A DNA stretch of 64,000 bases, taken from NCBI RefSeq assembly GCF_005048855.1, contig NZ_SUME01000001.1, positions 1-64,000 of the forward strand. Reading direction: 5' to 3'. Positions 33,232-42,854 of this stretch are shown piece after piece; position 1 is the stretch's first letter, and the number at the start of each line of letters is the position of its first letter. Below the pieces are notes generated by a model. It was not told where the DNA came from. It was given only the letters and a program-made list of their open reading frames with translations, and made no database searches. The position numbers were made by a program, and so were the translations under genes. Origin of the DNA: Sphingobacterium olei. Its GTDB lineage: Bacteria > Bacteroidota > Bacteroidia > Sphingobacteriales > Sphingobacteriaceae.

Positions 33232-34557
33232 ATGAACGCTTTTGAGATTATTGGCGGTAAACCTTTAAAGGGTGAGATTGTTCCTCAGGGAGCCAAAAAT
33301 GAAGCATTACAAATATTGTCGGCTGTATTGCTGACAGAGGAAAAGATTATCATAAGTAATATTCCGGACATAAAGGATGTTAACAAGCTTATCGAACTTT
33401 TAGGTTCTCTGGGAGTAATTGTTAACAGATTAAATAAGGATACGTACGAGTTTGAAGCAAAAGATATCAATATTGATTATTTTGCTTCTGACGACTTTAA
33501 ACAAAAAGGGGGGGGATTACGTGGATCAATTATGATCGTTGGGCCTTTGTTGGCTAGATTTGGAAAAGCAGCTATTCCCAAACCGGGAGGAGATAAAATA
33601 GGTCGTCGTCGTTTGGATACCCATTTTTTGGGATTTGAGAAGTTAGGCGCAAAGTTTATCTATGATGCTGAGAATCACTTTTTCAATGTAGATGCTACTG
33701 CGTTGAAAGGTGCATATCTTTTATTGGATGAAGCCTCGGTAACAGGGACGGCAAATATTGTAATGGCTGCGGTACTGGCTAAAGGGACGACTACAATTTA
33801 CAATGCTGCTTGTGAACCTTACTTACAACAGCTCTGTAAGATGCTCAATAGAATGGGCGCAAAGATAACGGGTATTGGTTCTAACTTGTTGAATATAGAC
33901 GGCGTAGATAAACTGGGGGGCACAGAGCATAGAATGCTACCCGATATGATTGAGATCGGATCATTTATCGGATTGGCCGCAATGACTGGTTCGGAAATTA
34001 CAATCAAAAATGTTTGTTATAACGAGTTAGGCGTGATTCCTTCTGTATTTTCAAGATTAGGTATCAAAATGGAGCTGCGGGGAGACGATATTTTTATTCC
34101 TGCTCAAGATTCCTATGAAATTGATACGTTTATAGATGGATCTATCCTGACTATTTCAGATGCACCTTGGCCGGGATTTACGCCCGACCTATTAAGTATA
34201 GTATTGGTAACCGCCATTCAAGCAAAAGGAAATGTACTTATTCATCAGAAGATGTTTGAAAGTAGATTGTTTTTTGTAGACAAATTGATCGATATGGGCG
34301 CACAGATTATTCTTTGTGATCCGCACAGAGCAACAGTGATTGGTTTGAATAAACAAACGAAGCTAAGGGGGATTTCCATGTCGTCGCCTGATATCCGTGC
34401 CGGCGTTTCTTTGTTGATCGCTGCGCTATCAGCTCAGGGAAAATCAACGATTTTTAATATAGAACAGATTGAAAGAGGTTATCAGGATATTGAAGAACGT
34501 CTAAAGGCACTGGGTGCGGATATCAGAAGGGTGGACGCACAACCTTCGGGGCATTAA
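33232..34557 (+). CDS. murA: UDP-N-acetylglucosamine 1-carboxyvinyltransferase MurA
   Basis: The 441-residue EPSP-synthase-fold enzyme has GAKNEALQILSAVLLTEE at the start and KPGGDKIGRRRLDTHFLGFEKLGA in the middle. It later has TGTANIVMAAVLAKG, ISDAPWPGFTPDL and MSSPDIRAGVSLLIAALSA near the end. It adds enolpyruvate to UDP-GlcNAc, the first committed step of peptidoglycan synthesis. The residue aligned with the fosfomycin-binding Cys115 of E. coli is Asp121 (GGDKIG rather than GGCAIG), which predicts intrinsic fosfomycin insensitivity. Confidence 0.97.
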   Translation: MNAFEIIGGKPLKGEIVPQGAKNEALQILSAVLLTEEKIIISNIPDIKDVNKLIELLGSLGVIVNRLNKDTYEFEAKDINIDYFASDDFKQKGGGLRGSIMIVGPLLARFGKAAIPKPGGDKIGRRRLDTHFLGFEKLGAKFIYDAENHFFNVDATALKGAYLLLDEASVTGTANIVMAAVLAKGTTTIYNAACEPYLQQLCKMLNRMGAKITGIGSNLLNIDGVDKLGGTEHRMLPDMIEIGSFIGLAAMTGSEITIKNVCYNELGVIPSVFSRLGIKMELRGDDIFIPAQDSYEIDTFIDGSILTISDAPWPGFTPDLLSIVLVTAIQAKGNVLIHQKMFESRLFFVDKLIDMGAQIILCDPHRATVIGLNKQTKLRGISMSSPDIRAGVSLLIAALSAQGKSTIFNIEQIERGYQDIEERLKALGADIRRVDAQPSGH

Positions 34558-34618
34558 CGAGAAATGTCTTTTAAATGTTAATAAATTAATTTGATAAAGA
34601 TAAGTGTGGTAAGAATTT

Positions 34619-34626
34619 TATTTTTG
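34619..34626 (+). promoter_or_regulatory. -7 promoter element TATTTTTG for the YceI lipoprotein gene
   Basis: TATTTTTG at 34619-34626 matches TAnnTTTG, 39 bases before the ATG. TTTG at 34590-34593 is 25 bases upstream, slightly longer than the usual spacing. Confidence 0.5.
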
Positions 34627-34664
34627 TGTAAATAAAAGTTTAAACATATAATCCAAATATTGAA

Positions 34665-35294
34665 ATGAAAAAAATCGTTTTATTCTCGGCAGCAGCAGCT
34701 ATGGTTTTAGCATCATGTGCCGGCAATCCAGAAGGTAAAAAAGCGGAAACAACAGATTCGGTTGAAGCTGTTGATCAAGTAGTAGGTGAGGCATACACTG
34801 TAGATGCTGGTGAATCTACAGTGGTATGGACAGGAACAAAAGTTACCGGTGCGCATACTGGTACCGTAAATGTAAAATCTGGCTCAATTAATGTTGATAA
34901 CGGAGCTATCACAGGTGGAAGTTTTGTGTTAGATATGACTTCTATCAATAGCACTGACTTAGATGGTGAATACAAAGAAAAATTGGATGGTCACTTGAAA
35001 GCGGATGATTTCTTCGCTGTCGCTGAATATCCTGAGGCTGCGTTTGTAATTACTGATGCAAAAGTTGGAGCTACTGCTAGCGATGCTGTTATTTCTGGTA
35101 ATCTAACAATTAAAGGTATTTCTAAAAACATTACGTTCGATGCAAAAGTTGATGAAGTTACGGAAACTACTGTAAAAACTACTTCGGATTTCAATATTGC
35201 TCGTGAAGATTGGGGTGTAAATTATTCCGGTAAAGAAGATGATTTGATTTCTAAAGAGATCAACTTTAAAGTGACTATCGTTGCTAAAAAGTAG
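34665..35294 (+). CDS. YceI-domain lipoprotein
   Basis: The 209-residue precursor has a lipoprotein signal MKKIVLFSAAAAMVLASC with the lipid-modified Cys at residue 18. The YceI lipocalin-like barrel (about 43-208) contains YTVDAGESTVVWTGTKV, GTVNVKSGSINVDNG, DMTSINSTDLDG and ISGNLTIKGISKNITFDAKV. YceI proteins bind polyisoprenoid lipids in a central channel. An acidic residue-rich linker follows the Cys. A good terminator lies 23 bases downstream. Confidence 0.94.
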   Translation: MKKIVLFSAAAAMVLASCAGNPEGKKAETTDSVEAVDQVVGEAYTVDAGESTVVWTGTKVTGAHTGTVNVKSGSINVDNGAITGGSFVLDMTSINSTDLDGEYKEKLDGHLKADDFFAVAEYPEAAFVITDAKVGATASDAVISGNLTIKGISKNITFDAKVDEVTETTVKTTSDFNIAREDWGVNYSGKEDDLISKEINFKVTIVAKK

Positions 35295-35317
35295 TATCAT
35301 TTTAAGAATATAGCTTA

Positions 35318-35346
35318 AACTCTCCACTCGTGTGGAGAGTTTTTTG
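35318..35346 (+). terminator. Terminator after the YceI gene
   Basis: AACTCTCCAC (35318-35327) pairs with GTGGAGAGTT (35332-35341) around TCGT, followed by a T-run. Confidence 0.88.
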
Positions 35347-35373
35347 TTTACAGAAGCACAGAATTTTGTCAGA

Positions 35374-36261
35374 TTAAAATTTATAGGTTATTCCAGCTCC
35401 AAGGATTTGTTTTACCTGTAATTTAGCTCCCCTTCCAATCTCAGTGCCATTCTCTATGGTTGGAATCTTTGTATTGTCATCATATATTAATTGAACTCCT
35501 GCATTTACTGTAATAAATCTATTTACTTTCATAAATAAATTTGCGGTGTAATCTATGTCTACATTTTGAGGGTCTTCTAAATAATTAGAATATAGTTTTA
35601 GGATGTTTTCAAATGTTATATTTTCCATGATATCCTTTTTATAATAGGCATCTAATGAAGCACCGAATTCTAATCTTGATTTTTTCCCCGGATCTAGTCC
35701 AAAAGTCGTTTCATCTACCTCAGGACTTGTCACAAAAACGAAACGTGTAGCGGCCGGTGAAACATTTATTTTAAAATTTTCAGATTCTTTGTAAGCAATA
35801 CCTGGCCCAAAACTTAAATATGCCGGTGATAGACCCGATGAAATAAGTGAACGGTTACCACCGTTTTCATAGGTGTATCCTTTTGCAAATTGTGTATTAA
35901 AATTTAAGAAAAATGTATACAACCATTTCTCAGTAGCCTCATATCCCAATAAACTGTTTAATACAAAACGGTCATCATTTTTACGCCAATCTGTTTCTTT
36001 TTGGAACGTCTGGCCATATGCTGCCAAAACTTTGTTATCCCATATCCATTTATCTTTTTTATAATTGAAATCGTAGTTCAATGTTAAATTACCTGCAAAG
36101 GAATTGACCCCGCCAGCTGCCCAGTTGGAAAAGGAACTTTGATTGATTAAAAAGGTATTTTCACCTTTTACGGTCCAGACTTTAGTAGTATCTTCCTGAG
36201 CTAAAGCTGGTAAAGTTGAAGCTAAGAGCAAAGAACATACAAATGAATTGAAATTTTTCAT
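35374..36261 (-). CDS. DUF3078 outer membrane beta-barrel protein
   Basis: The 295-residue protein has a signal peptide (cleaving near LPALAQ) and the DUF3078 start KGENTFLINQSSFSNWAAGGVNSFAG. Amphipathic beta strands follow, ending with aromatic YKF, the usual end of outer-membrane barrels. Its function is unknown. The gene stands alone, convergent with yceI. Confidence 0.88.
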   Translation of the reverse strand: MKNFNSFVCSLLLASTLPALAQEDTTKVWTVKGENTFLINQSSFSNWAAGGVNSFAGNLTLNYDFNYKKDKWIWDNKVLAAYGQTFQKETDWRKNDDRFVLNSLLGYEATEKWLYTFFLNFNTQFAKGYTYENGGNRSLISSGLSPAYLSFGPGIAYKESENFKINVSPAATRFVFVTSPEVDETTFGLDPGKKSRLEFGASLDAYYKKDIMENITFENILKLYSNYLEDPQNVDIDYTANLFMKVNRFITVNAGVQLIYDDNTKIPTIENGTEIGRGAKLQVKQILGAGITYKF

Positions 36262-36514
36262 GCCTTTTTTATTTTTTTAAGATACTAAGATATATATATC
36301 AGGAAAATAATAAAGTATGTTTTCTCGTATTTCTAGAAATCCTATTCCTTAAATCAATATATTTTTATCAAATTTGAAATATGAAATCATGGTTTTTCAA
36401 ATAAAAGGGAGTAAACTAAGCGGGACGATTTTGATGCATCTCATTGCCTAGCACAGGATCCGCTCAGGTGTTCTTAAACATAGTTTCATCACCCTTTAAA
36501 AACAACTTATACGA

Positions 36515-36988
36515 ATGAAAATTACATTACTGTGTATAGGGAAGACAGATGATAAGTATATTCAAGAAGGTATAGATAAGTATTTGAAAAGACTAAAACA
36601 TTACGTCTCTTTTCAAATGGTCATTATGCCCGACATTAAGAATGTCAAGAATTTGTCCGAAGCACAACAGAAGGAAAAAGAAGCTGAACTTTTTTTTAGA
36701 AACATTACATCGCAGGACTTTGTTGTATTGTTGGATGAGTTCGGAAAAGAGCTACGATCGGTTGAATTGTCCGGCTTTTTGGAACAAAAAATGGTGTCAA
36801 GTGTACAGCACCTGGTATTTCTTATCGGTGGTCCTTATGGATTTTCGGATTTGGTAAAGCAGCGGGCTAATTACAGTCTTTCACTTTCAAAGTTGACTTT
36901 TTCACATCAAATGGTGAGGCTATTTTTTATAGAACAAATATATAGGGGGTTTTCCATTATGAAAGGGGAACCCTATCATCATGAATAG
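36515..36988 (+). CDS. rlmH: 23S rRNA (pseudouridine1915-N3)-methyltransferase RlmH
   Basis: The 157-residue SPOUT methyltransferase has the RlmH start MKITLLCIGKTDDKYIQEGIDKYLKRL and VLLDEFGKELRS. The knotted SAM site reads LVFLIGGPYGFSDLVKQRA, followed by SLSKLTFSHQMVRLFFIEQIYRGF and the C-terminal GEPYHHE. It methylates the 70S ribosome at position 1915. A 42-residue membrane protein gene follows 41 bases later. Confidence 0.97.
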   Translation: MKITLLCIGKTDDKYIQEGIDKYLKRLKHYVSFQMVIMPDIKNVKNLSEAQQKEKEAELFFRNITSQDFVVLLDEFGKELRSVELSGFLEQKMVSSVQHLVFLIGGPYGFSDLVKQRANYSLSLSKLTFSHQMVRLFFIEQIYRGFSIMKGEPYHHE

Positions 36989-37029
36989 AAATAATAATTA
37001 AAATATAACATCTACAAAAAGGACAAGAT

Positions 37030-37158
37030 ATGGACATGAACAAATATAAAAGAGATTATAGATATAGGAGCGATGAAGGGAATAATGGTGGTAAGTTTAA
37101 ATGGCTTATTGTGGCTTTTGGTGTTATTATTGTGATTTTAGCCTATTTCCTTAAGTAA
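37030..37158 (+). CDS. Small single-helix membrane protein (42 residues)
   Basis: ATG 37030 to TAA 37158 encodes MDMNKYKRDYRYRSDEGN, then a short NGGKFK linker, then a single membrane helix WLIVAFGVIIVILAYFLK. The basic and Tyr-rich N-terminus would stay in the cytoplasm. It follows rlmH and is closed by a hairpin terminator, and the sequence is clearly coding-like. The function is unknown. Confidence 0.65.
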   Translation: MDMNKYKRDYRYRSDEGNNGGKFKWLIVAFGVIIVILAYFLK

Positions 37159-37162
37159 AAAA

Positions 37163-37189
37163 TAAGGCGATACGGGGAATATCGCCTTA
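37163..37189 (+). terminator. Hairpin terminator after the small membrane protein gene
   Basis: TAAGGCGATA (37163-37172) pairs exactly with TATCGCCTTA (37180-37189), 4 bases after the stop codon. No strong T-run follows. Confidence 0.55.
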
Positions 37190-37433
37190 AAATCACACTA
37201 ACTATTAATAAAAACCCTATAGAACTAGGTGTTTTCCAAATCCGAAAAATGTTGTCCTAGTTTAAATGATTAATCATCTGTTTATTAGACAACAACGTAA
37301 AATTATAAAGCATTTTTCGAATTACCAAATAATAAGTGAAAAACCTTTATCTCGTTTTAAACCACACCAACAGCTATTAAAAAGCGATGAAAATTCTTGA
37401 TAACCATTGAGAATATATACGCTCAGAAATAAT

Positions 37434-37883
37434 CTACTTACTCATTTGAATAAATTTTTCCCAGGCTACTTTATCTGTTTTAAATGTCAGATCTGCTAGA
37501 TCTAAGGCATTAATATCTATAAATCTAAAAGATTCAATTTTATCTATTATACCATCTGCATCGAAATCAAATGCTTTTTCTTTGATTTCAATCCCAATTG
37601 GTTCCAAAGATTTTACCTGATAATAAATAGAAATAATCTGACTTTCATTGAAACTCGATTTTTCAAAAAAATCAGTAGTATAAATATGTTTGAGTACTTC
37701 GATATGAACATTACATTCTTCTAGGTACTCTCTTTTCAACGCATCTATAAGACCCTCTCCAAATTCAAGACCACCACCTGGAAATTTAGTAAAAGAGACA
37801 TTCTGCGTGCGCTCATCACTGATGAGGACTTGCTGTCTCTCGTTAATAAGTATTCCGTAAACTCTTACGTTAAATAAAAACAT
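37434..37883 (-). CDS. Nudix hydrolase
   Basis: The 149-residue protein has the Nudix box GLEFGEGLIDALKREYLEEC (about residues 41-60), with the REYLEE metal-binding helix. The strand FNVRVYGILINERQQVLIS precedes it. The substrate, a nucleoside diphosphate linked to X, cannot be told from sequence. The gene lies 5 bases after the DUF1080 gene on the same strand, so they are probably co-transcribed. Confidence 0.92.
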   Translation of the reverse strand: MFLFNVRVYGILINERQQVLISDERTQNVSFTKFPGGGLEFGEGLIDALKREYLEECNVHIEVLKHIYTTDFFEKSSFNESQIISIYYQVKSLEPIGIEIKEKAFDFDADGIIDKIESFRFIDINALDLADLTFKTDKVAWEKFIQMSK

Positions 37884-37888
37884 TTTTT

Positions 37889-38698
37889 TTAGTTTTTGGT
37901 TTTTTTAGAAAGATCTTTTAATAAAAGTTTTCTAAATTCAACAGGCTGTCCCTCACTTTGCAGCGCAATAAACCCTCTTTTTAGTGCCGTACCATCTATC
38001 TTGATCCGAGGGTCAAAATTATTAACTACCTGACCTCCTATATGTGGCTTTGAATAGCTCAATACGGTATCCCCCTCGATAATATGGTGAATAATTGAAT
38101 CTCCCAAGACAATAAGTTCAGCTTTTACCCATTGATCGCCATCGTAAGTTTTTGAGGTTGAGTTTATACAGTGTGTTTCTAGCAGCTCATCTTTGTAATA
38201 GATATGCGTGCCGGGAGAGCACATATTTCCTGTAGTACGTATTTTTCCATCACTCAATCCGCCAAGAAATTGCATTTCTACAGATATTGGCCAATCTTGG
38301 TTGGCAGGCATTGTTTTTGGATCCTGAGAATGAAACATTACACCGCTATTGCGTAGGGTGTAGCTCGGTGCTCCGTGATATAGATCCCCGATAAATCGGT
38401 ATTCCAATTTTAAATGATAGTGAGAGTAAGGGATATTGTAATAAAGATGCCCAAATCGATTATCAAAGGATTTTCCGTATCCATCGTAATTCACTTGAAT
38501 AACATCACCCTCTACTCTGAATGTATTGGCATAATTTTCACCCACCTCGTATGGGTAAATTTTTGCCGTCCATCCGCTTAGATCCTTTCCATTAAACAGG
38601 GGGTTCCATTCCTCGTCCTGCTTTTGACTTAATAGTGTAAAGGAACTTGCCAAAAGCCCCAATCCAAGGATGCATAGTATTTTTGTTTTAATTTTCAT
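37889..38698 (-). CDS. DUF1080 (3-keto-disaccharide hydrolase-like) exported protein
   Basis: The 269-residue protein has a signal peptide (MKIKTKILCILGLGLLASSF) and a DUF1080 concanavalin-like domain. The domain has EWNPLFNGKDLSGWTAKIYP, FGHLYYNIPYSHYHLKLEYRF, RNSGVMFHSQDP and EMQFLGG, and ends with RGFIALQSEGQPVEFRKLLLK. Members hydrolyse 3-keto-glycosides or bind glycans. The frame opens further up, but the Met at 38698 begins the signal. Confidence 0.9.
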   Translation of the reverse strand: MKIKTKILCILGLGLLASSFTLLSQKQDEEWNPLFNGKDLSGWTAKIYPYEVGENYANTFRVEGDVIQVNYDGYGKSFDNRFGHLYYNIPYSHYHLKLEYRFIGDLYHGAPSYTLRNSGVMFHSQDPKTMPANQDWPISVEMQFLGGLSDGKIRTTGNMCSPGTHIYYKDELLETHCINSTSKTYDGDQWVKAELIVLGDSIIHHIIEGDTVLSYSKPHIGGQVVNNFDPRIKIDGTALKRGFIALQSEGQPVEFRKLLLKDLSKKTKN

Positions 38699-38705
38699 TT
38701 TGTAT

Positions 38706-39446
38706 TTATAATGCTTGAAAACCATTGGCGATGGACATTTCGTCTACACCCATAAAAGAATAATGTTTTGGTAAAAACCACGCGATAGCAGACATGATCT
38801 GATGATATGCTTTTTCGCTTCTAAACTGAATAGGTGTGATATTAAATACCAGATCTTGGGATACAAAATTTTCATCTTCATAATTGCGGGCGATAAGCAT
38901 GATCTTAGGTGTCTTAACTCCCATATGCTGTAGATACTCTTTTAACTGTGTGCGTAAGTATTTGGGCAAAATGCTGTCTGCAGGCTGTCCTATTAATATT
39001 TTTTCGTCTTTACCTATCGCTAAATTCTCTTTATTATTTGAAAAAATACTATGATCAGTATAGAATGAATCGTTTAGTTCGTAATTGACGATATCGCCAT
39101 ATGAAAGAATCCAATCTAATCGATCATGTTGCGGATTAATTACTACCCCAAAACCTTGCGAAAGTAGCGTGGGTAATTGTTTGCCAATAACATATGCTTG
39201 GAAATTCTCGTTCGGATTAACGGTCTCCAATTGAATATATGGGAACCCATCACTCGCTACGACAACTTCTGGGGTTCCTAATTTTAGATTAGCCTCGGGT
39301 AAACTATATAAAAAATCGTCACGCCATTTTTCATCTCTTTTGGGAAAAGGAACGGACATTAATGTATTGAGAATTACGGTTTTTTCTAAATCTCCTAAGC
39401 GAGTGGAGCTATTTTTTTCTGTTGTTGATATTATATTAGCGCTCAT
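38706..39446 (-). CDS. Conserved hypothetical protein
   Basis: I do not recognise a characterised family in this 246-residue soluble protein. It is mixed alpha/beta, with features such as LMSVPFPKRDEKWRDDFLYSL, VVVASDGFPYIQLETVNPN and GVVINPQHDRLDWILSYGD. No signal or membrane helix is present. I start at ATG 39446; the frame runs 38 codons further up but is AT-rich without homology-like features. It ends 7 bases before the DUF1080 gene start. Confidence 0.6.
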   Translation of the reverse strand: MSANIISTTEKNSSTRLGDLEKTVILNTLMSVPFPKRDEKWRDDFLYSLPEANLKLGTPEVVVASDGFPYIQLETVNPNENFQAYVIGKQLPTLLSQGFGVVINPQHDRLDWILSYGDIVNYELNDSFYTDHSIFSNNKENLAIGKDEKILIGQPADSILPKYLRTQLKEYLQHMGVKTPKIMLIARNYEDENFVSQDLVFNITPIQFRSEKAYHQIMSAIAWFLPKHYSFMGVDEMSIANGFQAL

Positions 39447-39541
39447 AAATACGATGTAATAGGCCTTAAAAGTACATAATAAAGATGTATTATTTAAGGA
39501 TATTAATAAATTATTAACTATATTGTAAAAAGGAATTTTAG

Positions 39542-39549
39542 TATTTTTG
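39542..39549 (+). promoter_or_regulatory. -7 promoter element TATTTTTG for the fused E1 gene
   Basis: TATTTTTG matches TAnnTTTG. It lies only 17 bases before the ATG, so the 5' leader would be about 10-13 bases. Confidence 0.5.
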
Positions 39550-39566
39550 TAGGAAACCAAAAAAAA

Positions 39567-41984
39567 ATGTCAGGAACGAATTTGAATGTGCCAGTTGATT
39601 TGTCATCGTCAAAATTAAGCTTTGATGATTTTCGCTATATTATTTTAGATGATTATAAATTAGCCGTACAGAGCAGATATGTTAGCTTGTTAGGACGAAA
39701 GGAAGTACTTACAGGTAAGGCAAAATTCGGAATCTTTGGCGATGGAAAAGAACTGGCGCAGATAGCTTTGGCTAAAGTATTCCAAAATGGTGACTGGCGC
39801 TCGGGATATTACCGTGACCAGACATTTGCTTTTGCTTCTGGAATCAGTTCAATTTATCATTTCTTTTCCCAACTCTATGCTAATCCAAACTTAGAAGCTG
39901 ATATTTCATCAGGAGGACGACAAATGGTTGCCCATTTTTCCAAAAGCTTGGTGGATAAACAAGGCAACTGGGTAAACCAGACACTGCAAAAAAATACGGT
40001 ATCTGATATCTCGACAACTGGTGGTCAGATGTCCCGTATAATGGGATTGGGACTAGCCTCCAAATTGTATAGAACAAATGTTGACCTTTCTTATTTAGAC
40101 TATTTTTCTAATCAAGGTAATGAAGTCGTTTTTTGTACAGTAGGTAACGCGTCTACTTCCGAAGGTGTATTCTGGGAAACGATGAATGCTGCCGGTGTAA
40201 AACAGATTCCTGTTGTCATTTCCGTTTGGGATGATGGGTATGGAATATCTGTCCCTAACGAAATCCAGACAACCAAGGCAGATATATCAGAGGCATTAAG
40301 AGGTTTTCAACGCGATCATAAAGGCGAAGGTTTTGAAATTTTTAAAGTAAGGGGCTGGGATTATCCCGGGCTTTGCGAAACATATGAGAAAGCTGCGAAA
40401 ATAGCCCGAGAGCAGCATATACCATGTTTTGTACATGTCACTGAACTTACACAACCCTTAGGCCATTCTTCCTCGGGCTCGCATGAGCGTTATAAATCTC
40501 ATGAAAGATTGGATTGGGAAAAAGAATACGATTGCAACGTGAAGATGCGCGACTGGCTAGTGGAAGCTGGCATTGCATCGCCTGAAGAATTAGAAGTGAT
40601 AGAATTAGAAGCGAAAAAATTTGTTCGTGAAGAGCAAAGGAAAGCGTGGACGGATTATCGCAAAACCATTCAAGGTGATTTCGAAGAAGCCATCGCTTTA
40701 TTATTGAAAATGGATAATGAAATTGTGGAGTTGCCACTTAAAACTCTGCAATCGATAACAGAAGCTTCTCTGAAAGAGATTTATTCTACTGTGCGCCTTG
40801 TTTTACGTGAATTGCGTTTTAAAAGTTCTCCTGAAAAGGATGAACTGATTAGGTGGTATAAAAAACAACAGGAACTAAATCGACAACGGTATAATGACAA
40901 TCTATTTATAGAAAATCAAAATTCGGCATTTAACATCTCTGGATCATCCCCGGAATATGAGGAGGATGCAAAAATCGTAGATGGACGCGAAGTATTGAAT
41001 GCTTGTTTTGAAGCGAATTTTTTAAAGGATGATCGTTTGATCGCATTTGGAGAAGACGTAGGGAAAATAGGAGATGTAAACCAAGGTTTTGCCGGTTTGC
41101 AAGAGAAATTTGGTGATCTACGCATTTTTGATACAGGAATTCGCGAATCAGCTATTATTGGAAAAGGACTTGGTTTGGCTCTTCGGGGCCTCAAACCTAT
41201 TGCGGAAATACAGTATTTGGATTATTTGATCTATGCGATGCCAGTGTTGAGTGACGATTTAGCGTCTTTAAGTTATCGTTCGAAAGGTCAGCAAAAAGCA
41301 CCTCTTATTATTCGTACTCGTGGTCATCGTCTAGAAGGAATATGGCATTCAGGATCCCCTATGTCGCTTTTATTAGGAGGTTTGCGTGGTCTACATATCT
41401 GTGTGCCTCGAAATATGACCCAAGCCGCAGGAATGTATAATACACTTTTAAAATCTGATGATCCGGCGTTAGTAATCGAATGCTTAAATGGATATCGTTT
41501 AAAGGAAAAAATGCCGTGCAATGTCGGTGAATTCACCGTTCAGTTAGGTATAGCGGAAGTAGTCCGTAGCGGATCAGACATTACAGTCGTTTCATACGGT
41601 TCGACTTTACGCATTGTACAGGAAGCAACTTTAGAATTAGAAAAAATTGGTATTTCTATTGAAATAATAGATATTCAGTGCCTACAACCTTTTGATCGGA
41701 CGCAAATTTGCGCTCAATCCCTCCAAAAAACAAATCGTCTTTTGATAGTTGACGAGGACGTACCTGGTGGCGCATCTGCATTTATTTTACAGCAAATATT
41801 GGAAACACAAGAAGGATACTTTCATTTGGATAGCCAGCCGCGTACACTGACCGCCAAAGCGCACAGACCCCCTTATGGTTCGGATGGTGATTACTTTACA
41901 AAGCCTTCAGTGGATGATGTGGTAGAGATAGCCTACCAAATCATGACTGAAGTGAATCCTCAGCAATATCCTAAAATATACTAA
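39567..41984 (+). CDS. Fused 2-oxo acid dehydrogenase E1 alpha/beta (TPP-dependent)
   Basis: The 805-residue protein joins an E1-alpha half (about 25-380) to an E1-beta transketolase half (about 470-800). The alpha half has GYYRDQTFAFASG, HFSKS, TGGQMSRIMGLGLASK and a TPP region reading VGNASTSEGVFWETMNAAG..DDGYGIS. The beta half has NACFEANFLKDDRLIAFGEDVGKIGDVNQGF, DTGIRESAIIGKGLGLALRG and IVDEDVPGGASAFILQQ. It is the branched-chain-type dehydrogenase E1 of Bacteroidota. The canonical GDG..NNGYAIS is here GNA..DDGYGIS, an altered Mg-TPP site that may be a subfamily trait. Confidence 0.9.
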   Translation: MSGTNLNVPVDLSSSKLSFDDFRYIILDDYKLAVQSRYVSLLGRKEVLTGKAKFGIFGDGKELAQIALAKVFQNGDWRSGYYRDQTFAFASGISSIYHFFSQLYANPNLEADISSGGRQMVAHFSKSLVDKQGNWVNQTLQKNTVSDISTTGGQMSRIMGLGLASKLYRTNVDLSYLDYFSNQGNEVVFCTVGNASTSEGVFWETMNAAGVKQIPVVISVWDDGYGISVPNEIQTTKADISEALRGFQRDHKGEGFEIFKVRGWDYPGLCETYEKAAKIAREQHIPCFVHVTELTQPLGHSSSGSHERYKSHERLDWEKEYDCNVKMRDWLVEAGIASPEELEVIELEAKKFVREEQRKAWTDYRKTIQGDFEEAIALLLKMDNEIVELPLKTLQSITEASLKEIYSTVRLVLRELRFKSSPEKDELIRWYKKQQELNRQRYNDNLFIENQNSAFNISGSSPEYEEDAKIVDGREVLNACFEANFLKDDRLIAFGEDVGKIGDVNQGFAGLQEKFGDLRIFDTGIRESAIIGKGLGLALRGLKPIAEIQYLDYLIYAMPVLSDDLASLSYRSKGQQKAPLIIRTRGHRLEGIWHSGSPMSLLLGGLRGLHICVPRNMTQAAGMYNTLLKSDDPALVIECLNGYRLKEKMPCNVGEFTVQLGIAEVVRSGSDITVVSYGSTLRIVQEATLELEKIGISIEIIDIQCLQPFDRTQICAQSLQKTNRLLIVDEDVPGGASAFILQQILETQEGYFHLDSQPRTLTAKAHRPPYGSDGDYFTKPSVDDVVEIAYQIMTEVNPQQYPKIY

Positions 41985-41999
41985 GAAATAGAATTTATA

Positions 42000-42854
42000 T
42001 TATTGGAACAACGAAGCTGCCCCTATAATTGCTGCTTTTTCTTCATATTGCCCAATGCTTATTTCGAATTCTCCGAAATAATTGTCCTTATCAATTAATT
42101 CCCATGCTTTGGCAATATTACCCCCAATAATAAATTTTTTACTTACATGCTCTCCACTGAAAAAATGAAGAAAATCTTTTAAATGCGTTCTGTATTCCGC
42201 AAGTAGCTGTTCGAATTCTTCAGTATTATTATGATTTTGAGCGATTTCCTTAAATCCTTTTTCTTTAGATCCCGACAGTGCTAAAAAACGATTTACAAAC
42301 CAACGCGTAACTAAATACTCTTCAAATATTGTATTTTTATAAGTGCTGCGCCAAAGGTCTGCATCGAAAGCTTTTGCATTATTAGACCATACAGCACTTC
42401 CTAATCCAGTGCCTAATGTAATCCCCAAAATCCGGTCTTCATTATTTCGCTTTGATGCAAATACTTCTCCTTGGAGAAAGGCCGCCGCATCATTGATATA
42501 GCGAATTTCAATATGCTTATCCTTTAAGCCACTTAAGATGCCTTCTGTCGTATTCAGTTTATAAATGCTATCGTACTTATTTTGTCCCTTCATCAACGCG
42601 ATCCCATTTTCATAATCAAAGGGGCCGGGCATGGCGATGCCTATCTGTTTTATTTCTTGGTTAAACTCATTAAGACAATTTTGTATGTTATCCGCCCAAT
42701 ATTGAAAAATCGATTTAGCATTTTCTTGCGAATTAAAAGAAATACGTTTGATTGTATTAGATAAGATTTCCCATGTATCCTCAACTACAATAGCGGAGGT
42801 AATATGTGTACCTCCGATATCGCATGCTAGTATATAATTTTTATTGTTAGACAT
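42000..42854 (-). CDS. ROK family sugar kinase
   Basis: The 284-residue protein has the ROK start [16 protein letters not shown] (phosphate-binding), [38 protein letters not shown] and [13 protein letters not shown]. It probably phosphorylates glucose or another hexose. A CxCGxxGCxE zinc motif is not visible. It ends 8 bases inside the start of aroC, so it is translationally coupled to chorismate synthase. Confidence 0.9.
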   Translation of the reverse strand: MSNNKNYILACDIGGTHITSAIVVEDTWEILSNTIKRISFNSQENAKSIFQYWADNIQNCLNEFNQEIKQIGIAMPGPFDYENGIALMKGQNKYDSIYKLNTTEGILSGLKDKHIEIRYINDAAAFLQGEVFASKRNNEDRILGITLGTGLGSAVWSNNAKAFDADLWRSTYKNTIFEEYLVTRWFVNRFLALSGSKEKGFKEIAQNHNNTEEFEQLLAEYRTHLKDFLHFFSGEHVSKKFIIGGNIAKAWELIDKDNYFGEFEISIGQYEEKAAIIGAASLFQ

